A DNA stretch of 11,684 nucleotides from the NCBI GenBank assembly GCA_000697335.1, contig JNEM01016065.1, forward strand, positions 1 through 11,684, read 5' to 3'. Source of the DNA: Conidiobolus incongruus B7586. Taxonomy: Eukaryota > Entomophthoromycota > Entomophthoromycetes > Entomophthorales > Conidiobolaceae. The translations under genes and the position numbers were made by a program. This document shows positions 1-8,116 of the stretch, in pieces. The notes beneath the pieces are model-generated. The model searched no databases and was not told the origin of the DNA. It saw only the letters and a program-made list of their open reading frames with translations. How positions within the stretch are numbered: position 1 is the first letter of the stretch; the number at the start of each line of letters is the position of its first letter.

Positions 1-186
1 CACAAATAAAATATTGCAAATTAATATTTCTATACTATATATCCTATTAAATAATATCTAATTAAAATATTAAATATTATATTTGAATTATATTATATAG
101 ATATTAAATTTAAATAAATGGTAAAATCTAGTATAAAAATAATTAAATATATTGATTTTAACAAGATTTATATAATCATTTAGGAT
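1..186. other. AT-rich, CpG-free flank of the LTR element
   Basis: This stretch is almost entirely A and T, with no open frame of note and no CpG dinucleotide. Its texture matches the decayed retrotransposon to its right and the flank at 5449-5560, so the LTR element probably inserted into DNA that was already repetitive or that decayed with it. I recognise no gene or named repeat here. Confidence 0.5.
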
Positions 187-191
187 ATATA
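187..191. repeat. Left target-site duplication (ATATA)
   Basis: These five bases directly precede the inferred TG start of the 5' LTR and match 5444-5448 after the 3' LTR. The length suits gypsy elements. The AT-only sequence makes the match weaker evidence than usual, but it falls exactly at the boundaries found independently from the LTR alignment. Confidence 0.55.
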
Positions 192-477
192 TGATAAATA
201 TATGTGTCTAAAAGAAAAGTTATTTTTTTGTTAATAGATGATGATTTAATTAGCTATAACTAGTATTTTAATTATATTTTTCATAATATAAATATAGGTT
301 GTTTTTTTTGATAATAAAAGATTCCTAATTATTTTTGAAGTTTAAATATTTTATATTACTATTAATCAAATATTTATATTTTATCCTTTTTAAAATAATT
401 TTTAATGAAATAAATTCTAATATAGATTTTAACCATTCTAAAACCTATAAAACTATAAACAATGGAATTTTATAATA
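192..477 (+). repeat. 5' LTR of the gypsy fossil
   Basis: This LTR aligns along its length with 5149-5443. It begins TGATA and ends TATAATA where the other copy ends TATAACA. The two share blocks such as AACTAGTATTTTA and TATAATATAAATA. Most differences are C/T or G/A, and either copy may hold the G or C, so both decayed independently after insertion. Start and end are set by the alignment, the TG dinucleotide and the flanking duplication, with an uncertainty of a few bases. Confidence 0.85.
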
Positions 478-1820
478 TGATGATTTTATTAAAGATATTA
501 AGTATATTAAATTTAACTCAAGAATGTCTTTTAAATCAAAGGAGTTTGTTAGAAAATAAAAGAATATAAAGCTATTTTTAACTTAGCAAAAATAAGATTT
601 GATATTATAAACATAAATGATTAAAGTAAATTAATTATATTTTCTCAAAATTTCTGATCTAAAATTAAATATTTGTTTGCTACCATTAAAAGAACTTTAT
701 AGAAAAAGATAGAAGAGAAATTTAAAAAAAGATATTTTAATGAAATATTATAACATATAATATAAGATAAGTTATTCTATATAACTTAAGGGAAAAACAA
801 AGTATTTAAAGATTATTTAGAATATTATAAATTAATATATAGTAAATAAGAAGGCAAATATTAAAAAGATATATTATGTGTTGAATTTATTAAATCATTA
901 ATATTTAAATTAAAGAATTTTGCTTAAATTATAATTTGTATAAGAAGAATTAAGAAAAATTTTATAAAAGGATAATAAAGTTAAATAAAATATATAAGTT
1001 AAATAATATTCTAAAGAAAAATATAGCTTATTTTATAGAAGAGAATAAAAAAACCACCAATTAATTATAAAACTTATATGTAAAAGATAACATAAAAGCT
1101 GTAAATAGAGAAAAGATCAAAAAAATACCATATATTAAATAACAAGCTATTATTAAATAGTATTAACTTTGTTATAATTATTTAATAAAAAACTATCAAA
1201 CAAAACAATATCATAATTAATAAGAAAAAAAGAGGATTAGTAAATATAAAAACCATTACTAATTTAGATATAATACCTAAAGTTTTTATAACAAATAAAT
1301 AGAAAAAAAAAGCCAAAGATAAAAAATTAAAAAGGTTTATAAAAGCTATTGGTTATAATTACCTTAAGAAGTTAAATCCATTAAAGGTTAGGGAAGAACT
1401 AATATTTAAACAAATATAACTATAAGAAAAGATATAGCTATTAAACAAATAATAATAGTAATAAATCAAAAAAAATAGATATTAAAGAAAGTTAATACAA
1501 AAGTAAAATTATTACTTACTAAAGATATTAAAATAAACATTAACTTAAAAGAAACATAAGAAAATTATAGGTTGAATAAGAATAAGATATAATAATATTC
1601 TTTACTAGAATAAGTAATCTAATAAAATAAACCTTAATAAATAGCAACTTTGACTTTTAAAGTTTTAAAATTATAACCTAAATATAAATTGCAAGTAGTA
1701 ATACTTATAAAAGAAGCTAATCAAATCCCTTAAATTAAATACTTAATGGAAGAATATATAAATAAAGTTATACTATTATTAAATAAGATAGAAGATTAAA
1801 CATAAATAAGAGAATTTATA
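478..1820 (+). other. Internal leader and probable decayed gag region of the gypsy fossil
   Basis: By position this is where the leader and gag of a gypsy element belong. I recognise no capsid motif or zinc knuckle. The stretch is very AT-rich, lacks CpG and has no sizeable open frame. The gag assignment rests only on its place between the 5' LTR and the protease-like block. Confidence 0.4.
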
Positions 1821-1960
1821 TTATATTTCCCTATCTAAATTAATGGAATTTAAATGACTATAGTGTTAGATTTAATATATATAAAGATAATAGTGAATGA
1901 AGATTATTTTGAAAAATTACAATTAAAAATGATTTCATCATATTAAAATAGATTAATAAT
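1820..1960 (+). pseudogene. Possible decayed retroviral-type aspartic protease remnant
   Basis: A short stretch here looks like the hydrophobic strand and turn around the active site of a retrotransposon aspartic protease, and it lies upstream of the reverse transcriptase as expected. The match is weak and partly positional. It is part of the gypsy fossil and is broken. Confidence 0.35.
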
Positions 1961-2789
1961 ATAGGAAAAGAAAGAACCACTCTTAAAAAAGTTTTTAAAG
2001 AATTAAAAATCAAAATAATAAATAAAGAAATAAGTTTACTAATAATAGTTCTAAAAGATATAAAAAAATAATATATTATGATAAAGAAACTAGAGTTAAA
2101 AAACAGGTTTTATTTATAACAAAAAAGAGAACTTTATGGAAATTAATAGAGAATGATTCCTATTTAAACCATCTAACCTTTTAGCTACAAAAGTAAACTA
2201 GATATAGGTTGAGATATATAAAGATAATATTATGTGATTACTTTGTAACAAAGAAAGCTAAAATTAAAAGTTAATAAATTAAAAAATCTTAAAAGGAATA
2301 ATTATGAATAAAAAAAGGATAATTAAGATATTAAAGATATTTGACAAAAAATACTTTATAGTAGGATATTCCCTGGGTTTAAATTTAAATCTTTATAATG
2401 AAAATAATAGAATATTAAAAATTAAGATAAAATGTCTTAGAGGAACTAAACTAACTAATGGGGTAAATAAAATAATAAGTACTATATTGATAATAGATTT
2501 TAAGAAAGAAAATTACCAAATAAGAGAAATAAGAAAGTTAAAATAAAACTAAGAAAAAGAAAAAAATAAATCTAAATAAGTAAAAGATAAGAGCTAAATT
2601 AAAGATATAAAGGGATATAGTAATATCTATGCTTAAAAGATTAACAAAGGTTTTTTTCAATTTTAAATATGATGTAAGATGAATAAATACTAAATATAAA
2701 ATCTATATAAATAATGAGTTAATATCATTATAACCATAATATATAAACCTTATAAAAAAGAAAAAAACAAAAATTATAAAAATAAGTAA
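1961..2789 (+). other. Decayed linker between protease and reverse transcriptase of the fossil
   Basis: No domain is recognisable. An open stretch of 80 codons at 2304-2546 has no family resemblance that I can see and lies wholly inside the fossil, so I treat it as a chance survivor and not a gene. Confidence 0.5.
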
Positions 2790-3330
2790 GTTATTAAAAG
2801 TAAACTTAATTAAGCCTTTAATTTCTAATTATATAACATTAATGATCTTGTTAAAAAAAAATAAATTAATAAGAGTTGTTATTAATTATCAAAAAACTAA
2901 CAAAATAATTAAACTAGATAATTATCTAATTTTATATATTAATAATTACTTAGATAGTATAAGGGGATTTAAATGGTTTATAATATTAGATTTAATAAAA
3001 AGATATTATTAATTACCTTTAAAAGAAAGTTGAAAGTTAATTACTACTTTTAGTTTAACTAAAGGATTATTTTAATAATGAGTTTTACTAATAAAAATAT
3101 TAAAATTAAGAGTAATATTTGAAAGATTATTAAACTAGATTGTTAGAGATTTATAATTAAGATATGTAAGAGGATATATTAATGACATTATTATATATTT
3201 TTTAATTTTAAAAAAATATTTAGCAGATATAAAAGAGTTGTTAATAAAATTGAACAAAGGAAGTTTAAAGTCTAATACTACCAAATAAAAATTTTCTTTA
3301 CTAAGGTTAAAATTTTAAATTATGTTATAA
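2790..3330 (+). pseudogene. Decayed gypsy reverse transcriptase remnant
   Basis: Short blocks resemble the fingers and palm of a gypsy reverse transcriptase. One block near 2980-3030 is like the first catalytic strand, where families read LDL.sGYhQIpl. The blocks before and after are spaced about as expected. The polymerase is broken throughout and belongs to the element at 187-5448. Together with the downstream RNase H it gives the family call. Confidence 0.7.
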
Positions 3331-3479
3331 GTAAAAAAAAATCGAAATAAATTTAAAAAAGATAAAAGTAATCAAAAATATATGTAAATAATAAATATTA
3401 AAGAAATTGAAAGCTTAATAGGTGTTGTAGGTTTTGTACAAAAGTTTATTCCTAATTATAATTTTATATATTAACTATT

Positions 3480-3935
3480 TTATTATCTAACAAAGAAAAA
3501 TATATCTTTTATTTAATATAAAAACCAAAAAAAGCTTTTAACAAGTTAAAATAGTTATTATTTGAGTAAATTATTTTATACCACCTAAATTTTAAAAAAA
3601 CATTCATTATTAAAATAAATATAAGTATAAAAAGTATAAGTGTTATAATAATAAAAAAAATAAAAAATAAAAGGTCTATCTTATTATTTATAATTTTAAA
3701 TTCTTATCAAAAGCTAAAGAAAATTATAATATTATAGACTTAAAAATCTTAACTTTTATATAAAATATGAAACACTTTTACTATTATATATATAGTATAA
3801 AATTTACTATTATTACTAATTATTATGCTTTATTAGTGTTAAAAGATAAAAAATTAAATGGTAGATTAAATAGATAAGTATATAAATTATCTTTCTATAA
3901 TTTTAATATTATTTATAAAAAGGGAGAAAATAATT
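3480..3935 (+). pseudogene. Decayed gypsy RNase H remnant
   Basis: The block at about 3770-3935 is the clearest in the element. It resembles the end of gypsy RNase H, where a HFrhYlyG..FtivTDh.aL segment is followed by a GR..RW and Y.pGk segment. Its position just after the reverse transcriptase and before the integrase is diagnostic of Ty3/gypsy. It is a broken fossil domain. Confidence 0.72.
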
Positions 3936-4059
3936 ATATCATTATCATACTCTTATAATTAATTAATCTAATAAAAACTAAAAAAGCTATTAATAACAAA
4001 AATATAAATAATATAAAATATAAAAGGTAATTAATAAATTATTTAAAAAAAGATAAAAA

Positions 4060-4700
4060 GTGTGGAAATAATATCATTAAATTTTAAAAAAATATTATTA
4101 AGTTTATAAGTTATATTTAATAATGAGAACAAATTTCAATTAGGTAAATATATGGAATAGTTATATAAAAATAGTAAAAAATTGTGAATGATATTAAAAA
4201 TCTAATAATAAACTAGTTTAGAAGCTATTTAAGCTTATAATAGCATATTATCCTATATAAAAATTAAAGATAGATTTTAGAGATTTTAGAGAGACTTATA
4301 ATATAAAAAATAAATTTATCATTAAAGTTAACTATTTCACAAAATAAGTAAAAATGATTTTAGTTTTTAAATTAAATAAAAAAATAATAAAAAGTTTTTT
4401 AAACAATTAAATTATATATTATAAAATACATAAGAAGTTGATAACAAATAATACATTAGCTTATATCTCACATAATGTTAAATAATAGTATGATAATTAG
4501 AAAGTTAATAAATTAAAGATTTCTACTTATCATTTAGAAACAAATAGAAAGATAGAAAAGAATACTGGTATATTCAAAAAAATTTTAAAAAAAATAAAGA
4601 TTACAAACAAAAACAAATAAGACAAATAAGTTTTAATTATATTATTACTTATATGAATTACCCCTCACTCTTAAATAAGTTTCTTATCTTTTTAATTATT
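4060..4700 (+). pseudogene. Decayed integrase core remnant of the gypsy fossil
   Basis: Segments near 4260-4380 and 4440-4560 resemble the DDE integrase core, with the D.FTKw-like stretch and then the TaYHPqTnG-like stretch in the right order and spacing. The position after RNase H fits gypsy. The domain is broken and cannot be functional as it stands. Confidence 0.62.
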
Positions 4701-5148
4701 ATATAAATATGAAATTAATACTATTACAGGGATTGTTGAAAATAGAAAAATTCTATATTTATATCACAAATTTTATGAGGATTATGTAATAAACTTAAGT
4801 ATTAAGTTAAATAAGATATATAAACAAATATATAAGAATAATATCTAGTTTAAAATAAAAATAATTCAGGTAAGATGGAAAAAAAATTAAATGATTAAGT
4901 TTATAAGATTAGGGATTTGATGTTATATAATCAATAAAGACTTTTAAAAAAAAGAGGTTAGGATTTAAATAGGGTTATTTAAGTTGATTAAAATATTAGA
5001 AGGATTTATATATAAGATTAACTATATTAGTAATCCTTTAATTATAACAAAAGTTTACCCTCAATTCTTAAAGCCTTTTTAAAATTAATAGATGGATAAC
5101 AAATAAATTTAGATATTAGAAACAATAAAGTTTAATATTAAATTAGGG
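4701..5148 (+). other. Decayed 3' internal end of the fossil
   Basis: By position this should hold the integrase C-terminal part and the short untranslated run to the 3' LTR. Only faint resemblance to gypsy pol tails is visible. A short A/G run (AGGG at 5145-5148) abuts the 3' LTR where the polypurine tract should be, but it is too short to be convincing. Confidence 0.4.
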
Positions 5149-5443
5149 TGATATTGAATATATATATTTAAAAGAGAAGTTATGTTCTTGTTAATAAATA
5201 ATGCTTTAATTAGTTACAACTAGTATTTTAGTTGCATTTTTTATAATATAAATACATATTGTTTTTTTGATAATAGAAGGTTCCTGATTACTCTTAGAGT
5301 TTAAATATATTATTTAATATTATTATTAATTAAATCTTTGTATTTTATTCTTTTATAAAAATAACTTCCAATGATATAAACTCTAATATAAATTCTAGCC
5401 ATCCCAAAACTTATGGAACTATAAATAATAGAATTTTATAACA
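5149..5443 (+). repeat. 3' LTR of the gypsy fossil
   Basis: This is the partner of 192-477. It starts TG and ends CA, the usual LTR ends. It keeps somewhat more G and C than the 5' copy at many differing sites. Base-by-base comparison over the cleanest 90 bp gives about 15 differences, mainly transitions. Confidence 0.87.
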
Positions 5444-5448
5444 ATATA
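5444..5448. repeat. Right target-site duplication (ATATA)
   Basis: This follows the CA end of the 3' LTR immediately and matches 187-191. Confidence 0.55.
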
Positions 5449-5944
5449 TTAGCAAAATATTATACTATATTTATTAAACAAAAAATATTATATTATCTTA
5501 TATCTAATAGATGAAATTAAATTATTAATCTTAAATTTTATTAAATTAAAAGAGGTTAGTTTTAACAAGTCAAATTTGAGATTATTTCATCATTAATTTA
5601 TAAATAATTTGAGGTGTTTATAATTGTTAATTCGTGGAAATATTGGATTTATTTATTATATCCATTAACTTTGATTTTCAATAATTTCTTATATAATCAT
5701 AATAATAATATCAACTAATAAATATTTTAGAAATTTTTGAAAAATATTAATTATGGCAAATATTATTAATATATAATATGTCAATATACCTGATTAAAGT
5801 TTTTGAATATAAATTTTAAAATTTTTCAAATAATATGAAAATTACCCAATACAGTGTTGTTCAATAACAAATTCAAAAATTCAAGATGAGGATATTATGA
5901 TCATAATAATTTTTTCTCAATTAACAACCTCAGTCCAATGATTT

Positions 5945-6050
5945 TGGCCAGATTTTAAATTTCTGAATATTTGACTCACTTTGTACATTGTGTTTTGATC
6001 ATTTGACCCAATTAATTAAGAGTTTTAATATTAAAATCTTGAACAATTTT
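5945..6050 (+). repeat. Dispersed repeat, copy A (matches 8014-8116)
   Basis: This aligns in the same orientation with 8014-8116. The best block is TTTTGATCATTTGACCCAAT here against TTTTGATCACTTGATTCAAT there, with three transitions. Weaker matching extends to a TGGCCAGAT/TGGTCGGAT block on the left and a TTGAACA block on the right. The two copies sit on either side of the receptor gene. I cannot assign a known family. Confidence 0.5.
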
Positions 6051-6065
6051 AACTAATGATCAAAA
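5993..6065. repeat. Imperfect palindrome inside repeat copy A
   Basis: Eleven-base perfect arms, TTTTGATCATT (5993-6003) and AATGATCAAAA (6055-6065), surround a 14-bp perfect palindrome, TTTTAATATTAAAA (6023-6036). Both share a centre near 6029, so this is one nested foldback of about 73 bp and not two unrelated hairpins. It suggests a fold-back or MITE-like repeat. Confidence 0.6.
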
Positions 6066-6395
6066 GTCATTTTTGTCCCAAGAAGCCATATTCTGCAATA
6101 AGGAATAACTTAAGATAAATTTTCTAATATCGATAGATAACAAAATAAACAATAATGGCACATTATCCACCATTAGACATTTTATTATTAATTACAAATA
6201 AATTGTTTTTTAATCAAAAATTGATTATTTGTTTTTCATCCGAAATTTTTTAAAATATAAAATCCAATATCAAATTAATAATGAGAAAATTTAAAAATTA
6301 ATCTATGAAATATTATAGTTTTAATTTAAACAATATTGAAAAATTAATTAAAAACAAAAGGTGTAATAGATTTATAGCTACTTCCATTGGTATCG

Positions 6396-6401
6396 TTTAT
6401 T
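6396..6401 (-). promoter_or_regulatory. Candidate poly(A) signal of the receptor gene
   Basis: TTTATT on the plus strand reads AATAAA on the minus strand. It lies about 40 bases past the stop codon of the receptor gene, a usual distance. In such AT-rich DNA this hexamer is common, so position is the main support. Confidence 0.45.
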
Positions 6402-6441
6402 AGTTATTCAAATAAATTATGAGTTGATATAAATGTTTAAA

Positions 6442-7434
6442 TTACACTAACATTGCAGTATTACGGAAACCAAATTTAGGACGTTGATATATTTGAACAG
6501 TATTATGGTAGGGCATTGTGCTATTAAATACTGGAAGATCAGCAGTTGAGGGAGAATCTTCAAGTTTGATAGATGCATTAGTTACATGATTATTGCTACT
6601 TGCAAAAGAGTATACTTGACCAATGCCTCGAATTTCACGCACAATATCTGGCAGAGCTGGGTCAATTAAAAAGAAGGTAAAGTTGATTGTTCCTTGAACC
6701 GAGGCACAAAATAGCTGCACTGCCAAAGCATAGTAATTTACTTCTAAAGAATAGGTTGCGAGATAAGGGAAGATAGTAATAACAGGAACAAGAGGATAGA
6801 GACTCAATCTAGCTACGAGACGACCTAGGCGTTTTTCGGTTAAACCTCCGTCCGAGCGATCAACGCTGTAGTGAGACCTCAGTTTGAACACGATTTTGAA
6901 AAAGATTACGAAGCAGTATAATGTCATAACAAAGATCCAAAGTCCAAAACATGCCCACATAACGGGGATTTGGACTGGAAGATCGAAGGCTGTATATGGA
7001 ATACATACATCTGGATGAAATTGCCCAAGAACAATGGTTGGAATCATTAAAACTGTTGAAAAGACTACTGCTGAAATAATATAAAACATTTCTGATTTTA
7101 CTAGATCAGGTCTACCCAAAATAAAAACCATATGAATATTGAAAGCTAAAATAGATGTTAGCGATGTTGATAGTACATTCGTCCAAATACTCTCAATATA
7201 TATAATACGACACATAGTCAAATTATTGTTATAATCGAATAGTAATGGTAAATGAGCCAATATATCAGAGATCCCAATCCAAAAGTAAAGTTTATAAGAT
7301 AAACGCTTGGTAGCCTTGAATTTCATCAATCTAGTTGCTCCAATGAACACAGCCAGCATGCAAGATAAAACAAAGGATACTAGATTGACCTTTTCAAAGG
7401 CCCTGAATAAGAGCATGACATAGTCTGCTGCCAT
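6442..7434 (-). CDS. Fungal seven-transmembrane G-protein-coupled receptor-like protein
   Basis: This is an intact, single-exon gene for a 330-residue plasma-membrane receptor. Hydrophobic segments lie at about 17-37, 44-66, 78-106, 114-138, 153-184, 207-230 and 234-258, giving seven helices. Lys/Arg-rich loops (35-48 and 184-205) should face the cytosol, putting the N-terminus outside. Cys75 before helix 3 and Cys144 in the second outer loop are placed for the usual GPCR disulfide. Asn71 (NLT) is a glycosylation sequon in the first outer loop. Helix 6 has YPLVP (213-217) and helix 7 has QG..N with DPA (247-260), motifs I associate with fungal cAMP-receptor-like/Git3-related receptors; the exact subfamily and ligand are unknown. 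The tail from 262 is cytosolic and Ser/Thr-rich. The start has A at -3 and G at +4, with an in-frame stop shortly upstream. GC is near 40%, far above its surroundings, and CpGs are common, so the gene has escaped the decay seen nearby. There is no signal peptide. Confidence 0.9.
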   Translation of the reverse strand: MAADYVMLLFRAFEKVNLVSFVLSCMLAVFIGATRLMKFKATKRLSYKLYFWIGISDILAHLPLLFDYNNNLTMCRIIYIESIWTNVLSTSLTSILAFNIHMVFILGRPDLVKSEMFYIISAVVFSTVLMIPTIVLGQFHPDVCIPYTAFDLPVQIPVMWACFGLWIFVMTLYCFVIFFKIVFKLRSHYSVDRSDGGLTEKRLGRLVARLSLYPLVPVITIFPYLATYSLEVNYYALAVQLFCASVQGTINFTFFLIDPALPDIVREIRGIGQVYSFASSNNHVTNASIKLEDSPSTADLPVFNSTMPYHNTVQIYQRPKFGFRNTAMLV

Positions 7435-7487
7435 AATGAATATATGTACAAGTTAATAATTTTCGAAATCTGATGAAGATTAATAAT

Positions 7488-7494
7488 TTATATA
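7488..7494 (-). promoter_or_regulatory. TATA box of the receptor gene
   Basis: TATATAA on the minus strand lies about 54 bases before the receptor's start codon. Transcription would then begin some 25-30 bases upstream of the ATG, giving a short leader. AT-rich background lowers the weight of the match, but it stands beside a relatively GC-rich patch (7495-7530). Confidence 0.45.
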
Positions 7495-7508
7495 AGGTAC
7501 TGAATGGC

Positions 7509-7523
7509 GTTCAACCTGTTCAA
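7509..7523 (-). promoter_or_regulatory. Direct repeat TTGAAC-N3-TTGAAC upstream of the TATA box
   Basis: On the minus strand TTGAAC occurs twice, nine bases apart, 15 or so bases upstream of the TATA box. The spacing is close to one helical turn, as in sites for a dimeric or paired DNA-binding protein. No known factor is assigned, and chance is possible. Confidence 0.25.
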
Positions 7524-7726
7524 TTCGCTTACTATATTTGGATTGTTTTGTTATACAAATTTGATTGAATAATTAATGAGGATTATTTCAATAAAAAATT
7601 GTGCAATTGAACAATAATTAGGTAGTATTTTTTTAAAAATAAAATCATAAATTAAATTTATTATTACTTTTTATTTTTGTATTTGATTCTTTCAAATTAT
7701 ATAATATTTCTTATTAATTAATTATT

Positions 7727-7876
7727 ATAAATTGAAATTTTTAACTTTAAATAATTGGGTAATCAAATCAAACCAAACCACCCGAAATTTAATAGGGTGG
7801 ATTGAAAGAAAGCTGCCAAATTTCAAACGCAGCTAACCCAAGTTACACAATTATTTTCAGTTAAAATTAAATTTAT
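7727..7876. repeat. Multi-stem inverted-repeat element, MITE-like
   Basis: An outer inverted repeat pairs 7727-7762 with 7843-7876, about 30 of 36 positions matching. Its inner part is AATAATTGGGTAA against AATAATTGTGTAA (12 of 13). Inside are two further stem-loops: 7774-7783 with 7795-7804 (ten-base arms, one mismatch, core CCACCC/GGGTGG, loop 11) and 7811-7816 with 7829-7834 (AGCTGC/GCAGCT, perfect, loop 12). The result is a three-way-junction shape of about 150 bp. The length and terminal repeats suit a non-autonomous DNA transposon. No target duplication is clear and the family is not recognised. It lies about 290 bp upstream of the receptor start. Confidence 0.5.
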
Positions 7877-8013
7877 TTTTTTGAAACTGCATTACTAAAT
7901 ATTTTCTAATTGATGTTTTTTGTGATAAGTATAGGTGAATATTTATAATTTTGACCAAATTAACCTATAGACGTTTGGTATGTTAATATTGAAACGAGAG
8001 TTTAAAAATTTTA

Positions 8014-8116
8014 CTGGTCGGATATTTGTGAAAATGAATAGTTTGGCTTTTGTCCCATTTTGATCACTTGATTCAATTCATTTTTGATTTATACTATAGT
8101 TGAACATGAGAATTTA
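8014..8116 (+). repeat. Dispersed repeat, copy B (matches 5945-6050)
   Basis: This is the partner of copy A in the same orientation. It keeps the TTTTGATCA.TTGA..CAATT core (8058-8077) and the flanking TGGTCGGAT and TTGAACA blocks. The palindrome seen in copy A is not well kept here, so the copies differ in their right halves or B has decayed further. Confidence 0.45.

Larger units (their letters stand above)
187..5448 (+). mobile_element. Fossil Ty3/gypsy (Metaviridae-type) LTR retrotransposon, full-length layout but heavily broken
   Basis: Two related, diverged LTRs of about 286 and 295 bp bound an internal region of about 4.7 kb. The 3' LTR has the TG...CA ends typical of the class. The 5 bp before the 5' LTR (187-191) and after the 3' LTR (5444-5448) are both ATATA, a target duplication of the usual length, though such a match is cheap in AT-rich DNA. 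Short recognisable blocks occur in the order protease, reverse transcriptase, RNase H, integrase, which is the gypsy order rather than the copia order. The element is a fossil: its coding regions carry many dozens of breaks and no domain stays open. By eye the LTRs are roughly 80-85% identical, with mostly transition differences, so the copy is old or was quickly mutated. C-to-T decay makes LTR divergence a poor clock. I see no clear tRNA primer site after the 5' LTR. Confidence 0.88.
5449..6395. other. AT-rich intergenic DNA between the fossil and the receptor gene
   Basis: Up to about 5560 the texture is that of the decayed element's flank. CpGs reappear from about 5632, so the decayed domain ends in that interval. 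I see no open frame of note and no RNA gene. It includes a 16-bp perfect palindrome with GATC at its centre (5893-5908) and the palindromic repeat described separately at 5945-6065. Confidence 0.5.

Noticed and set aside
2304-2546. Open stretch of 80 codons on the plus strand
   Set aside because: It lies wholly within the decayed gypsy element between the protease and reverse transcriptase blocks, shows no host-family resemblance and is very rich in Ile, Lys and Asn. It is a chance survivor in a fossil.
4271-4292. Short tandem repeat AGATTTTAG x2
   Set aside because: Two nine-base units inside the fossil's integrase region are within chance for this composition.
151-5570. Shared TTTTAACAAG near 157-166 and 5560-5569, considered as an outer repeat around the LTR element
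   Set aside because: The match is only ten AT-rich bases, does not extend, and lies outside the well-supported LTR ends and 5-bp duplication.
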